Assembly (NCBI RefSeq): GCF_028687955.1
Contig: NZ_JAQTZC010000017.1
Location: 1-32,661, forward strand
DNA: 32,661 nt
Direction: 5' to 3'
From: Acidocella sp.
Lineage (GTDB): Bacteria > Pseudomonadota > Alphaproteobacteria > Acetobacterales > Acetobacteraceae
Below the pieces are notes generated by a model, which saw only the letters and a list, made by a program, of their open reading frames with translations, made no database searches and was not told the origin of the DNA. Shown piece by piece: positions 15,553-24,548 of this stretch (position 1 is its first letter; each line of letters starts with the position of its first letter). A program made the translations under genes and the position numbers.

Positions 15553-18330
15553 TTATCCGTGGGTTGGCATCCAGTTCAGCAAAATATCATTAATCCGTTG
15601 CACCGGCAGGCCAAGCGGCAAAGTCAGGCCCCGCCCGCTCGCGCGCAGCCGCTCGGCCTGGGCGCCAAGGTCGAACGTCACGGCGTAGAGTCCGGCGCGC
15701 CAAGCTTCCCCGAGTGCGAAACACCAGGTTTCCGGCCAGATCGAGGGTAAAAATGCGAGGTCCGGCGCAAATCCGGCGATCAAGCTTTGCGCCTCGCCCT
15801 CCTGATAATGCCCGGTGACGAAAATGCGCCCCGTGGCGAGCAGCCGCTCGTCATCGGCGCTGCCCCCCGCGACGATGAATTCCAGCGCCAGGCCCCGTGC
15901 CGCCGCATCCTCGGCGCAGGCTGTCAGCAGCTCAAAGCCCTTGGCCGGGCCTATGCCGCCAATCACGATGATGCGCCGTGCCCCGGTGCCGGGCGGGCGC
16001 GGCCGGGCGGGCAGGGAGTCATCCTCCCAGGGAACAACCCGCGCCACGACGCCGGGAAAATGCCGCGCGATCCGCTTCGCGGCATCGGCGGAGGGGACCG
16101 TGATCCGCGCCGCCCCGGCGAACTCGGCGGCCGAGCGTTTGAGCAGGGCAGGGACGCCGCGCGCCTCGTAAATGCCGGTGGGGTCGCGCGCGCAGCACGT
16201 GATGCAGCCGCGCACGTCCGGTTCGCCGCAATAACGCGGCGGGGCATCGGGTTCCGGGCGGGTGAGCAGGTTCACGCGCGGGCAGAAGCTGGCGTAATCA
16301 TGCACCACGATCTCCTGCGGCACGCTCAGCGCCTTGGCCAGCGTGCGCACTCCCGGGTGGTGTCCAAGCGTGTGGTGCAGAATAACCCTTTGCACGCCTA
16401 AGGTTTTTAACAGGCGCAACAGCGCCGGGCGCTCTCGCGGCAGGGCGTAGGCGAGGTTGGGCGTATCCTTTGGGCTGCCCTCGCTCAGCAGCGCGGGCCA
16501 GGGATAGGGCGTGTTCAGCGGATCATTGGGAAATTGCGTGAGCAGCAGCAACGGGCGCAGGCCTTGCGCGCGCCGCGCCGCCATATCGGCCTCCACCTGC
16601 CGGGCCACGCCCCCGCCATGGCTGTGCGAGATCAGCAGCACGCTCTCGCGCCCCGCCTCCGCGCGCAGCCGGGCGGCATCCAGCTTTGCCCTCGCCGGGC
16701 GTAGCGGATCAGCGGCGATGAAACACCTCACCAGCTCATGATACCCCGGATACAGCCGCTCCAATATGCCAAGGTTGCGCAACGTCAGCCCATGCGCGGC
16801 GGCGCGGAAGGAAACCCCGCCCGCATGTGCCACATACGCCCCCAGCGCGGCCTGGTGCCTGAACCCTTTGTGGCGCGCGCGCAGGCACCAGTCATTTTCC
16901 TCGCCATAGCCCTGCGCGAAAATCCCGGGCCGCAACCCGCCCACCGTCCGCAGGCAGTCGTGCCGCAGATACATGCAGAACCCGACCCCGGTGGGAATTT
17001 CCAGGCTCCGGCTCCCGTTGCTCCGCCGCGCCAGCGCGTCCAGCGCCACCGCGTCCGCGAGGCTGGGCATCGGGTTGCCGCCGCGCGGGTCCGGGTAGCT
17101 TAAAATTGACGCCTCATTGGCAAAGGGTGTCACCGAGCCGGTGGCGGCATCGGCATAGGCCACCGCACGCATGGTTTTCACAGCACCCGGGGGGAGCAAA
17201 ATGTCGCTGTTGAGCAGCAGCACGTCATCCCCGGCGGCGGTGGCCAACCCGGTGTTCACCGCGGCGGGAAAGCCCTGGTTGGTTTCGTGGCGGCGTAAAA
17301 CAACGCGCCCCGCCGCCGCCAGCCCGTCCAGCCAGGCGGCCAGTTCTGGCTCGGGCGAGGCGTCATCCACCACGATGACCCGTGCCAGTCCCGCCACGGC
17401 GAACACGCTCTCCAAACAGGCTTTGGTCTCTTCCAGCCCGCGATAGGCCGGGATCACCGCGCTGATTTCCCGGCGCGCGGGCAGTCGGGCGCGCCCCCGG
17501 CCGCGCTGTGCCGCCGGGCGGGGGGTAATGGCGGCGAGCGCGCCTGGGTCCAGCGGGCTGCCCGCTATATGGCTCCCATCAGGACCGCTGAGCGTGAACG
17601 GCGGGGTCAGCCCCGCCAGCGTGCGCGGCGCGATTTTGAAGCCATGGCGCGGCAGCAGCGGCACATCGTCATCGGCGGGCAGAATTTTACCGAATTTCAC
17701 CGCGCGGCGATGCCCGGCCGCATCGCGCAATGTGAGCCGTGGCGGCGACTCCGGCGCGGCCGGGCGGAAGGCCCAGCCGCTGATTCCCCCATCGCCAGCC
17801 AGCGCCGCCAACCCTTCAACACGCATAAGCGCCGCCTGGTCCAGCGGCGCGCCGAGCAACCGGCCTTCGCCCAGGCCGTGCAGTTCACCTTCTGCGTCCA
17901 ACCCGCAAAAACCATCATACCCGGCGGCGGCGGCAATCTGCCCGGCAAGGGCGGCAAATCCTGGTTCATCGGGCAGGCAATGGCGTGCCAGCAGGCAATT
18001 CAGCGCCGCCGCCGCGCCGCGCGCGTCGCCTTGCCTGAGCTTGGCCATGGCCAGCCCAAGCCAGGCGGCCGCTGAGTCGTAACGCTGCGCGACACGTTCA
18101 AAATCCACCTCGGCGGCTGCAATATCCCTCGCGCCGCCGCTCAGGCGCAGCCGTGCAAGGTCTAGCGTGATCCGCGGGTCACCCGGCGCCAGCCGGGCGG
18201 CGCGTTCCAGCCAGGGGATGCTGGCCTCGTCCAGCCCGCGCTTCCACGCCGCCGCCGCGTCACTCCGTGGCGGAGGCTTCAGCTTCAACTTCAGCTTCAA
18301 CTTCAGCGCTGGCTTCCTGCGCCGCTTCAC
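15553..18330 (-). CDS. Large bifunctional glycosyltransferase (N-terminal TPR-like, GT2, C-terminal GT4)
   Basis: SAVIPAYRGLEETKACLESVF, VIVVDDASPEPEL, NQGFPAAVNTGL, LLLNSDILLPPGAV (GT2); RIIVIGGIGPAKGFELL and WPETWCFALGEAWRAGL (GT4). GTG start. Confidence 0.88.
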   Translation of the reverse strand: MKRRRKPALKLKLKLKLKPPPRSDAAAAWKRGLDEASIPWLERAARLAPGDPRITLDLARLRLSGGARDIAAAEVDFERVAQRYDSAAAWLGLAMAKLRQGDARGAAAALNCLLARHCLPDEPGFAALAGQIAAAAGYDGFCGLDAEGELHGLGEGRLLGAPLDQAALMRVEGLAALAGDGGISGWAFRPAAPESPPRLTLRDAAGHRRAVKFGKILPADDDVPLLPRHGFKIAPRTLAGLTPPFTLSGPDGSHIAGSPLDPGALAAITPRPAAQRGRGRARLPARREISAVIPAYRGLEETKACLESVFAVAGLARVIVVDDASPEPELAAWLDGLAAAGRVVLRRHETNQGFPAAVNTGLATAAGDDVLLLNSDILLPPGAVKTMRAVAYADAATGSVTPFANEASILSYPDPRGGNPMPSLADAVALDALARRSNGSRSLEIPTGVGFCMYLRHDCLRTVGGLRPGIFAQGYGEENDWCLRARHKGFRHQAALGAYVAHAGGVSFRAAAHGLTLRNLGILERLYPGYHELVRCFIAADPLRPARAKLDAARLRAEAGRESVLLISHSHGGGVARQVEADMAARRAQGLRPLLLLTQFPNDPLNTPYPWPALLSEGSPKDTPNLAYALPRERPALLRLLKTLGVQRVILHHTLGHHPGVRTLAKALSVPQEIVVHDYASFCPRVNLLTRPEPDAPPRYCGEPDVRGCITCCARDPTGIYEARGVPALLKRSAAEFAGAARITVPSADAAKRIARHFPGVVARVVPWEDDSLPARPRPPGTGARRIIVIGGIGPAKGFELLTACAEDAAARGLALEFIVAGGSADDERLLATGRIFVTGHYQEGEAQSLIAGFAPDLAFLPSIWPETWCFALGEAWRAGLYAVTFDLGAQAERLRASGRGLTLPLGLPVQRINDILLNWMPTHG

Positions 18331-20095
18331 TGGCCGGCGGCGTCAGCGCGTCAAGATCGCCCCGCGCCTCGGCGATGCCACCGTTCAGCGCCTCGGTGAA
18401 CCAGTGTCTGGCTGCGTCCAGATCAACCTCGGTGGCGATGCCCCGCGCCAGATAGCGGCCCAGCATGAGGCAGGCCAGCGGATGCCCGCGTCCGGCGGCG
18501 GCGCGGTAACAGGCGAGCGAGAGCGCGCGGTCGGTGGGGATGTCGTGCCCGCCGCCATACATGGCGCCCAGCGCGAACATGCCCCTGGCATCACCCCGGT
18601 TGGCGGCACGCTCATAGAGTTGCCGCCCGGCCTCGTGGTCGCGCGGCCCGCCGGCACCCGTCAGGCACATATCAGCCAGGGCGATCAGCCCGTCCGGCAA
18701 CTCGACATCGGCGCATTTCTGTAGCCAGACCCGTGCTTCCTCTGGGTTGGCATCCACCCCAAGGCCTTGCGCGAGCATAATGCCGTACCAGTATTGCGCG
18801 TTCAGCACGCTCTCGGCGGCGCGGCGCATCCACTTGGCAGCGCGGACTTCATCGCGCTCCATCCCCACGCCCTGGGCCAGGCAAACCGCGTAGTTGAACG
18901 CGGCGATCAAATCGCCCGCTTCGGCCGCCTGCTCAAACCATTCATGCACCGGCGCCGGTTCGGTCAGCTTCGGGCTGGTCTGGCCGCTGAGCAGTAGGGA
19001 GGCAAGGTCGGCCTTCGCGGTCTCGTCGCCCGCCTCGGCGGCGCGGCGGAACCAGATGGCGGCTTCATCCGGGTTGCGCGGCACGCCGGTGCCGGTGAGG
19101 TAGAGCAGCCCCAACGCCCTGGCGCTGGGGCGATGCCCTAGTTCGGCGGCCGTGCGGAACCATGTGGCGGCTTCGGCGTAGTTGGGCGGCAACTTGCCGT
19201 CGCCGCGCGCGTATATCTCGGCGACCAGCGCGGCCGCCTCCGGGTCCCCCGCCAACCCGGCGCGGCGCAGCCAGGATTCCCCCTCAACCTGGTTGGCCTT
19301 GATGCCGATGCCGTTGAACAGCATGTAGCCGTATTTCGCCTGCGCGTTGGAGAGATTGGCCTTGGCGGCGACCCCGTAATGCTGCGCCGCCAGCGCCGGG
19401 TCGGCCGGCAGGTTAACCCCCATGTCATAGAGCAGGGCGAGGTAATAATGCGCGGCGGGCAGTTCCGCTTCGGCTGCCTGGCGAATATGTGCGATGGCTT
19501 CCTCAGGCGCACCGCCCGCGGCATGGCGCAATAGTGTAATCCCGAGGCCCAGATGCCCCTGCGGCGCCCCAGCCTGCGCGGCTTTCTCAAACCAGGGCAG
19601 CGCCTTGGCATCATCGCGCTGCGGCCATTTCGGGTTGGAATAGATGAACCCGGCCATCAGCTGCGCGTCGGTGTCGCCAGCCTCGGCGGCGGGCAGTGCC
19701 CAGCGCAAGGCGGTGCTGAAATCGGGCTCCTGGTCTTCAGCTTCCGCAGCCGCCGCCTGCGTGAACAGCAAGGCCCCGGTGAGCGCCGCGGCATCCTCGC
19801 GCATGCCGAACATATACAGCCCGGCCAGATTCCGGCAGGCCGCCATGTCACCCTTTTCCGCCGCGCGCAGAAACCAGCGCGCCGCCTCCACGGCATTGCG
19901 CCGAACCCCTTCGCCGGTCAGGTAATGCCGGCCAACCTCGCGTTCGGCCTCCGCGATTCCCGCCTGCGCCGCGACGTTGAACAGTTTGAGAGCCCGTTCA
20001 AATTTCCGCTCCGCATACAGCGCATGCGCGCGCGTGAGCGCGCTTTGCGGCTTGCGCGCGGCCATACGGTCCGCAATATCATCTTTGATGCTCAT
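18260..20095 (-). CDS. SEL1-like (TPR-type) repeat protein
   Basis: Many SEL1 units, e.g. AAEAGDETAKADLASLLLSGQ, YARGDGKLPPNYAEAATWFRTAAELGHRPSARALGLLYLTGTGVPRNPDEAAIWFRRAAEAGD. Confidence 0.93.
   Translation of the reverse strand: MSIKDDIADRMAARKPQSALTRAHALYAERKFERALKLFNVAAQAGIAEAEREVGRHYLTGEGVRRNAVEAARWFLRAAEKGDMAACRNLAGLYMFGMREDAAALTGALLFTQAAAAEAEDQEPDFSTALRWALPAAEAGDTDAQLMAGFIYSNPKWPQRDDAKALPWFEKAAQAGAPQGHLGLGITLLRHAAGGAPEEAIAHIRQAAEAELPAAHYYLALLYDMGVNLPADPALAAQHYGVAAKANLSNAQAKYGYMLFNGIGIKANQVEGESWLRRAGLAGDPEAAALVAEIYARGDGKLPPNYAEAATWFRTAAELGHRPSARALGLLYLTGTGVPRNPDEAAIWFRRAAEAGDETAKADLASLLLSGQTSPKLTEPAPVHEWFEQAAEAGDLIAAFNYAVCLAQGVGMERDEVRAAKWMRRAAESVLNAQYWYGIMLAQGLGVDANPEEARVWLQKCADVELPDGLIALADMCLTGAGGPRDHEAGRQLYERAANRGDARGMFALGAMYGGGHDIPTDRALSLACYRAAAGRGHPLACLMLGRYLARGIATEVDLDAARHWFTEALNGGIAEARGDLDALTPPASEAAQEASAEVEAEVEAEASATE
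18275..18307. repeat. 12-bp tandem repeat (AGCTTCAACTTC) coding in two frames
   Basis: Two exact units 18281-18304 plus partials; minus strand encodes EVEAEVEAEA (SEL1 C-terminus) and LKLKLKLK (GT N-terminus). Confidence 0.85.
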
Positions 20096-20101
20096 GGCGT
20101 C

Positions 20102-21529
20102 TTATGGCTCATGCATGCTCTGGTAGACCACGGGCAGTATCTGCCGCATGAAATAGGCAAGCATCGTGCGCTGCCCAACCTTCACATCCGCCTCCACCGG
20201 CATGCCCGGCATCAGGTGGAAGCCCGGCGGAACATTATGCAGGTTCAGCACGTCGATCGAAATCTGTGCCCTGTAGAACAAATCATGCGGGGCGTTGGGC
20301 AACGGCACGCCGTTCACCCCATAGGCCTGCTGATCGAGCGGGTTGATGCTCTGCGGGCTGATGGAGGTCACCGTGCCGAACATCTGGCCATATTGCAGAT
20401 ACGGGAGCGTGTCGAGCTTGATGGCAACCGGATTTCCGACCGAGACATAACCCGATTGCGACCCGTCGATATCGACCTCGACGCTGAGCGGCGCATTCAC
20501 CGGGGTCAGGTCCATGAAGCTCTGCCCGCTTTGTAGCTGGCTACCCACCGAGACAGGCGCAATCGACTGCACAATGGAATCCTGCGGCGCGGTCAGCACC
20601 ACCAGCGAGTTGTTCAGCTTCGCCTTGGCCAGCGCCTGCTGCGCCTGCGCCAGATTGTTGAGCGCGGTGGCCAGCTGCTGCGAGATATTGGCCTTCCACT
20701 GCTGGATCGAGCTGTCGCGCTGGGCGGTTACCGAGGCAATCTGCTTTTCCGCCGCCTTGGCGGAAGAAATCGCGCTTTCGAGCGACGCCTGCATGCCGAC
20801 CCTGTCATCCGTGGCGGCCAGAGTGGCCAGTTTGCTGCCCACCTGCAACTGCTGCAAATCCTTGCGCATGGCCTCCACATTCGTGGCAATGCCGAGCCGT
20901 TGACGATAATAGGCCGCCTGTTGGTTATATCCTTTAATCTGAGTCTGCAGCTGGTTTATCTGCTGGTCGTAATACTCCACCGTGGAGTTATACTGGCCGA
21001 TCTGCTGGTTATAGGTCTGCAACGCCAGTGTGGCGGCCGGGTTGTTGGGGTCGCCGTAATAGGGCTGGCCGTTTTCCTGGGCCTGCAACTGCGCCACCTG
21101 CGCGGCGTAGCTTTGCTGCTGCTGGGTCAGCGATGTCAGATCGGCCTCGGCATAGGTCGGGTTCAGCGTCGCCAGTACCTGCCCCTTGGCGACGAACTGC
21201 CCCTCATGCACGTTGATGCTCTTGAGGATGGAGGCCGTCGAATCAGCGGCAAACGCCTGCACCACCGTATCGGGATCGGCGGAGACCAGCGTGCCGCTGG
21301 AGGTGACGAGCTTGTCAACCGGCATCACGCCCGAGGCGGTGAGGCCCGAGAGCACAAGCGCGCTGACGAACCAGTTGATATAGCGCCCCGTGAACGGCAC
21401 CGGCGTGGCGATGACAGCCGCGGTCGGCGACTGAAACTCCAGCACCGCCAGCGGCAGCGTCTCGGCCTTGGCCAAGGCGTTGGCCGGAGCAAACGTCTTA
21501 GGCAATAGTCGGCTTAGGCGCAGCAGCAT
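20102..21529 (-). CDS. HlyD family type I secretion periplasmic adaptor
   Basis: MLLRLSRLLPKTFAPANALAKAE..., one TM, VDKLVTSSGTLVSADPDTVVQAF, ILKSINVHEGQFVAKGQVLATLNPTYAEADLTSL, coiled-coil, GMPVEADVKVGQRTMLAYFMRQILPV. Confidence 0.93.
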   Translation of the reverse strand: MLLRLSRLLPKTFAPANALAKAETLPLAVLEFQSPTAAVIATPVPFTGRYINWFVSALVLSGLTASGVMPVDKLVTSSGTLVSADPDTVVQAFAADSTASILKSINVHEGQFVAKGQVLATLNPTYAEADLTSLTQQQQSYAAQVAQLQAQENGQPYYGDPNNPAATLALQTYNQQIGQYNSTVEYYDQQINQLQTQIKGYNQQAAYYRQRLGIATNVEAMRKDLQQLQVGSKLATLAATDDRVGMQASLESAISSAKAAEKQIASVTAQRDSSIQQWKANISQQLATALNNLAQAQQALAKAKLNNSLVVLTAPQDSIVQSIAPVSVGSQLQSGQSFMDLTPVNAPLSVEVDIDGSQSGYVSVGNPVAIKLDTLPYLQYGQMFGTVTSISPQSINPLDQQAYGVNGVPLPNAPHDLFYRAQISIDVLNLHNVPPGFHLMPGMPVEADVKVGQRTMLAYFMRQILPVVYQSMHEP

Positions 21530-23780
21530 GGGCGTTTCCTTGTGGGTCGAGATGGCGGTTCTGTTGCAGCCACAAATGGCGATAAATGGCACAACGCTCC
21601 ACGAGTTCGTGATGCGTGCCGATATCCACGGTGCGGCCGCGATCCAGGACCATGATGAGGTCGCAATCAATCAGCGAGGACAGCCGGTGCGAGACGATCA
21701 CCATGGTCCGCCCCTGCGCGATTCGCAGCATGTTGGCGTTCACCAGCGCCTCGCTCTCGGGGTCCAGAGCGGAGGTCGCCTCATCGAGGATCAGCACCTT
21801 CGGGTCGGAGATCACCGCGCGCGCAATCGCCAAACGCTGCTTCTGCCCGCCCGAGAGGTTGGGCGAACCTTCCTGGATGAATGTGTCATAGCCCTGCGGC
21901 AGGCGCTCGATGAATTCCTCCGCCCCGGCCAGCCGCGCGGCCCGCACCGCGTCCTCAAAGGAGAGCCCCGGCCGCCCGGCGATGATATTATCCTTCACCG
22001 AGCCGCGGAAGAGGAAGTTGTCTTGCAGCACCATGCCAAAACTCTTGCGCAGATGCCGCAGATTTATCTCGCGCATATCCGTGCCGTCGATCTTGATGGC
22101 GCCCGAATAGTCGCGGTTGATCCCTTGCAGCAGCCGCGTGACGGTTGATTTCCCCGAGCCCGAGCGCCCCACCAGCCCCAGCATGGTTCCCGCCGGGATC
22201 TTGAAGCTCATCTTGTCCAGCGCGGGCGTCTTGGAGCCTTCATAGCTGAAGGTTACATCGTCGAACTCAACCGCGCCCTCAAAACGCGGCCGCAGCCCGT
22301 GGGTCAGCGCGCGCTTCTCATTCGGCCGGTTCAAAATCGAGCCAACCTGCCAGATCGCGGCCTGCGCCCTCTGCACGTCCTGCATCACCGTCGCCAGGCT
22401 CACCAGCGGTCCCGCCACCCGTCCGCCGAGCAGCATGTAGCCGGTGAGCGCGCCAATATCGAGCGGGTTGTTGGAGTTCATGGCGATATAGGTGCCAAAG
22501 ATCATCACCCCGTACTGGCTGTAACGCTGCAGGGGCATCACCAGCATGGCCGGCCAGTTCGCCAGCTGGCCCATCTCCATGCCCAGATTGGCCGAGGTGG
22601 CAACCTTGCGGTCCCAGTCAGCCGCCCGGGTCGGCTCCAGCGCCAGCGCCTTCACCGTGCGGATGCCGTAAATGGTCTCGACCAGCACCGAGCCCTTGGC
22701 CGATTCCGCGGCGATCAGCTTGCCGGTCATGATCCCCAGCGGACGCAGGAAGATGCCGATGATCACCGCGATCAACGCCGCGGCGATCAGCACGGTCCAA
22801 GCCATCGGGGCGCTCATATAAAACAGGATCGGCAGCAGCAGCGCCACCATGAACACATCGATGAAGGTGTTCATCAGCCGCCCGGTTAAAAACTCGCGGA
22901 CCTGATAAATCTGCTGCACCTTATAGGTGAGCACGCCTGCCTGTTCACGTTCGAAAAACTCAATGGGCAGCGAGACCAGCCGGTCAAAAATCCGCAGGTT
23001 GAGCCGCGCGTCGAGCTTGGTGGCGATCATCACCTCCAGCAGCTTGCGCCCGAAAGTCAGGATCATCTCAAAGCCGGTGGAGAGAATGATCAGCACCGTC
23101 ACCAGCGCCAGCGTGTTCCAGCTATGGTACTGGATGACCGTGCCGATAACCCGCATCACCATAAAGATCGGGATGATGCTGAGCACGGTGATGGTGATGG
23201 ACGCGATGCCGATATCGCGCAGTAGCGCCCGGTCTGACCATACCAGCCGGGCCAGCATGGTAAAATTGAAAGCCTCGTCGTCCGGACTGCCCTCGCGCGT
23301 GGCGCGTACGAGCAGGGTGGCGCCGCTCCAAAGCTGTTTCAGCCGCAACTCATCCACCGGCATCGCCGGGTCGCTCACCCGCCCGCGCGGGTCACGTAGC
23401 AGCAACACCTGGTTCTCCGGGTCACGCCCGGTCACCAGCGCCGCGCCGCCATCGTCGAGCAGCAGGATGATCGGCGCGGCATCCTCAATTCGCATCAGCT
23501 GGCGGAAGGTCATCGGCGTCCCGCGCGCCCACAGCCCGGCGTCCTTCAGCCAGTCAAGCAGAACCAGCGGGGAGGGCGCGGCGTCATCGGGCTGCAGCCG
23601 CAGGTTTTCAGGGTTCAGTTCAACGCCATGGTAGCGCGCCACATTCATCACCGCGGTCAGCCGGGCCTGCACCAGGGGGCTGACGTTGATCTCGGCATCC
23701 ATCAGCGCCGCCATGTCCAGGTTGGGCGCGCCATGGTCCGCGGCGGAATTCGCGCCCGGATCGCGCTGCGTATCGTTCAT
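21498..23780 (-). CDS. Type I secretion ABC transporter (C39-like + TM + ATPase)
   Basis: GLVGRSGSGKSTVTRLLQG, SGGQKQRLAIARAVISDPKVLILDEATSALDPESE, IVSHRLSSL; N-terminal ~130 aa C39-like region lacking Cys. Confidence 0.94.
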   Translation of the reverse strand: MNDTQRDPGANSAADHGAPNLDMAALMDAEINVSPLVQARLTAVMNVARYHGVELNPENLRLQPDDAAPSPLVLLDWLKDAGLWARGTPMTFRQLMRIEDAAPIILLLDDGGAALVTGRDPENQVLLLRDPRGRVSDPAMPVDELRLKQLWSGATLLVRATREGSPDDEAFNFTMLARLVWSDRALLRDIGIASITITVLSIIPIFMVMRVIGTVIQYHSWNTLALVTVLIILSTGFEMILTFGRKLLEVMIATKLDARLNLRIFDRLVSLPIEFFEREQAGVLTYKVQQIYQVREFLTGRLMNTFIDVFMVALLLPILFYMSAPMAWTVLIAAALIAVIIGIFLRPLGIMTGKLIAAESAKGSVLVETIYGIRTVKALALEPTRAADWDRKVATSANLGMEMGQLANWPAMLVMPLQRYSQYGVMIFGTYIAMNSNNPLDIGALTGYMLLGGRVAGPLVSLATVMQDVQRAQAAIWQVGSILNRPNEKRALTHGLRPRFEGAVEFDDVTFSYEGSKTPALDKMSFKIPAGTMLGLVGRSGSGKSTVTRLLQGINRDYSGAIKIDGTDMREINLRHLRKSFGMVLQDNFLFRGSVKDNIIAGRPGLSFEDAVRAARLAGAEEFIERLPQGYDTFIQEGSPNLSGGQKQRLAIARAVISDPKVLILDEATSALDPESEALVNANMLRIAQGRTMVIVSHRLSSLIDCDLIMVLDRGRTVDIGTHHELVERCAIYRHLWLQQNRHLDPQGNAHAAAPKPTIA

Positions 23781-24014
23781 GCGGTATCAACCTTCTCTGC
23801 ACAGCTACTTTACCTCGGTGACCCGAGGGGGTGTAGGCGGCTTATGCCCGAATTGCGCTTGTGAATACAACGCCATTCGATCAACTTATCATTAAGGTTG
23901 TGTTTGGTCAGGTTGTGATTTTCCCAAAATGCCACCCGCCGAGCGCCGGTGCGCTGTTCAATATTGCCGGAATCTGCAAATTTAACCCATCAAATGGGGG
24001 GATCATCGTCTCGT

Positions 24015-24506
24015 ATGGAAATCTTGAACGCAACTGAAGCGGACCTGCCTGACATCCAGTCGATCTACGCGCATCATGTGCTTGCCGGCACCGGCACTTT
24101 TGAGGAAGCGCCGCCCTCGCTTGAGGAGTTTCAGGCCCGCCACCGCGCCGGCGTGGCCGCTGGTCATGCCTGGCTGGTGGCGCGTGATGCTTCCGGCTGC
24201 CTGGGTTTTGGCTATTACGGCGCGTTTCGCCCGCGCGCATCCTACCGCTTCACGGTGGAGGACAGCGTGTATGTTCGCGAAAACGTGCATGGCCAGGGCG
24301 TAGGCAAGGCCATCGTGGCGGCGCTGCTGGCCCACGCGGCAGCCGCTGGGTTCAAGCAGATGCTGGCGCTGATCGGTGACTCCGAGAACGTCGCCTCAAT
24401 CGGCGTGCATGCGAGCCTGGGCTTCCAACCCGTCGGCACCATGCGCAAGGTCGGCCATAAATTCGGCCGCTGGCTGGATGTCGTGATTATGCAAAAGGGG
24501 CTCTGA
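24015..24506 (+). CDS. GNAT N-acetyltransferase, phosphinothricin acetyltransferase-like
   Basis: MEILNATEADLPDIQSIYAHHVLAGTGTFEEAPPSLEEF, ENVHGQGVGKAIVAALL, NVASIGVHASLGFQPVGTMRKVGHKFGRWLDVVIMQ. Confidence 0.92.
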   Translation: MEILNATEADLPDIQSIYAHHVLAGTGTFEEAPPSLEEFQARHRAGVAAGHAWLVARDASGCLGFGYYGAFRPRASYRFTVEDSVYVRENVHGQGVGKAIVAALLAHAAAAGFKQMLALIGDSENVASIGVHASLGFQPVGTMRKVGHKFGRWLDVVIMQKGL

Positions 24507-24512
24507 GCCAGC

Positions 24513-24541
24513 CCGGGCCAAGGGGCAATCCCCTGGCCCGG
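24513..24541. terminator. Hairpin between convergent genes
   Basis: CCGGGCC-a-AGGGG-caat-CCCCT-GGCCCGG; strong stem, no T-tract. Confidence 0.5.
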
Positions 24542-24548
24542 CAGTCCG

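Noticed and set aside
19553-20536. 327-aa plus-strand ORF opposite SEL1/HlyD
   Set aside because: Spans two confident minus-strand genes; no domain signature.
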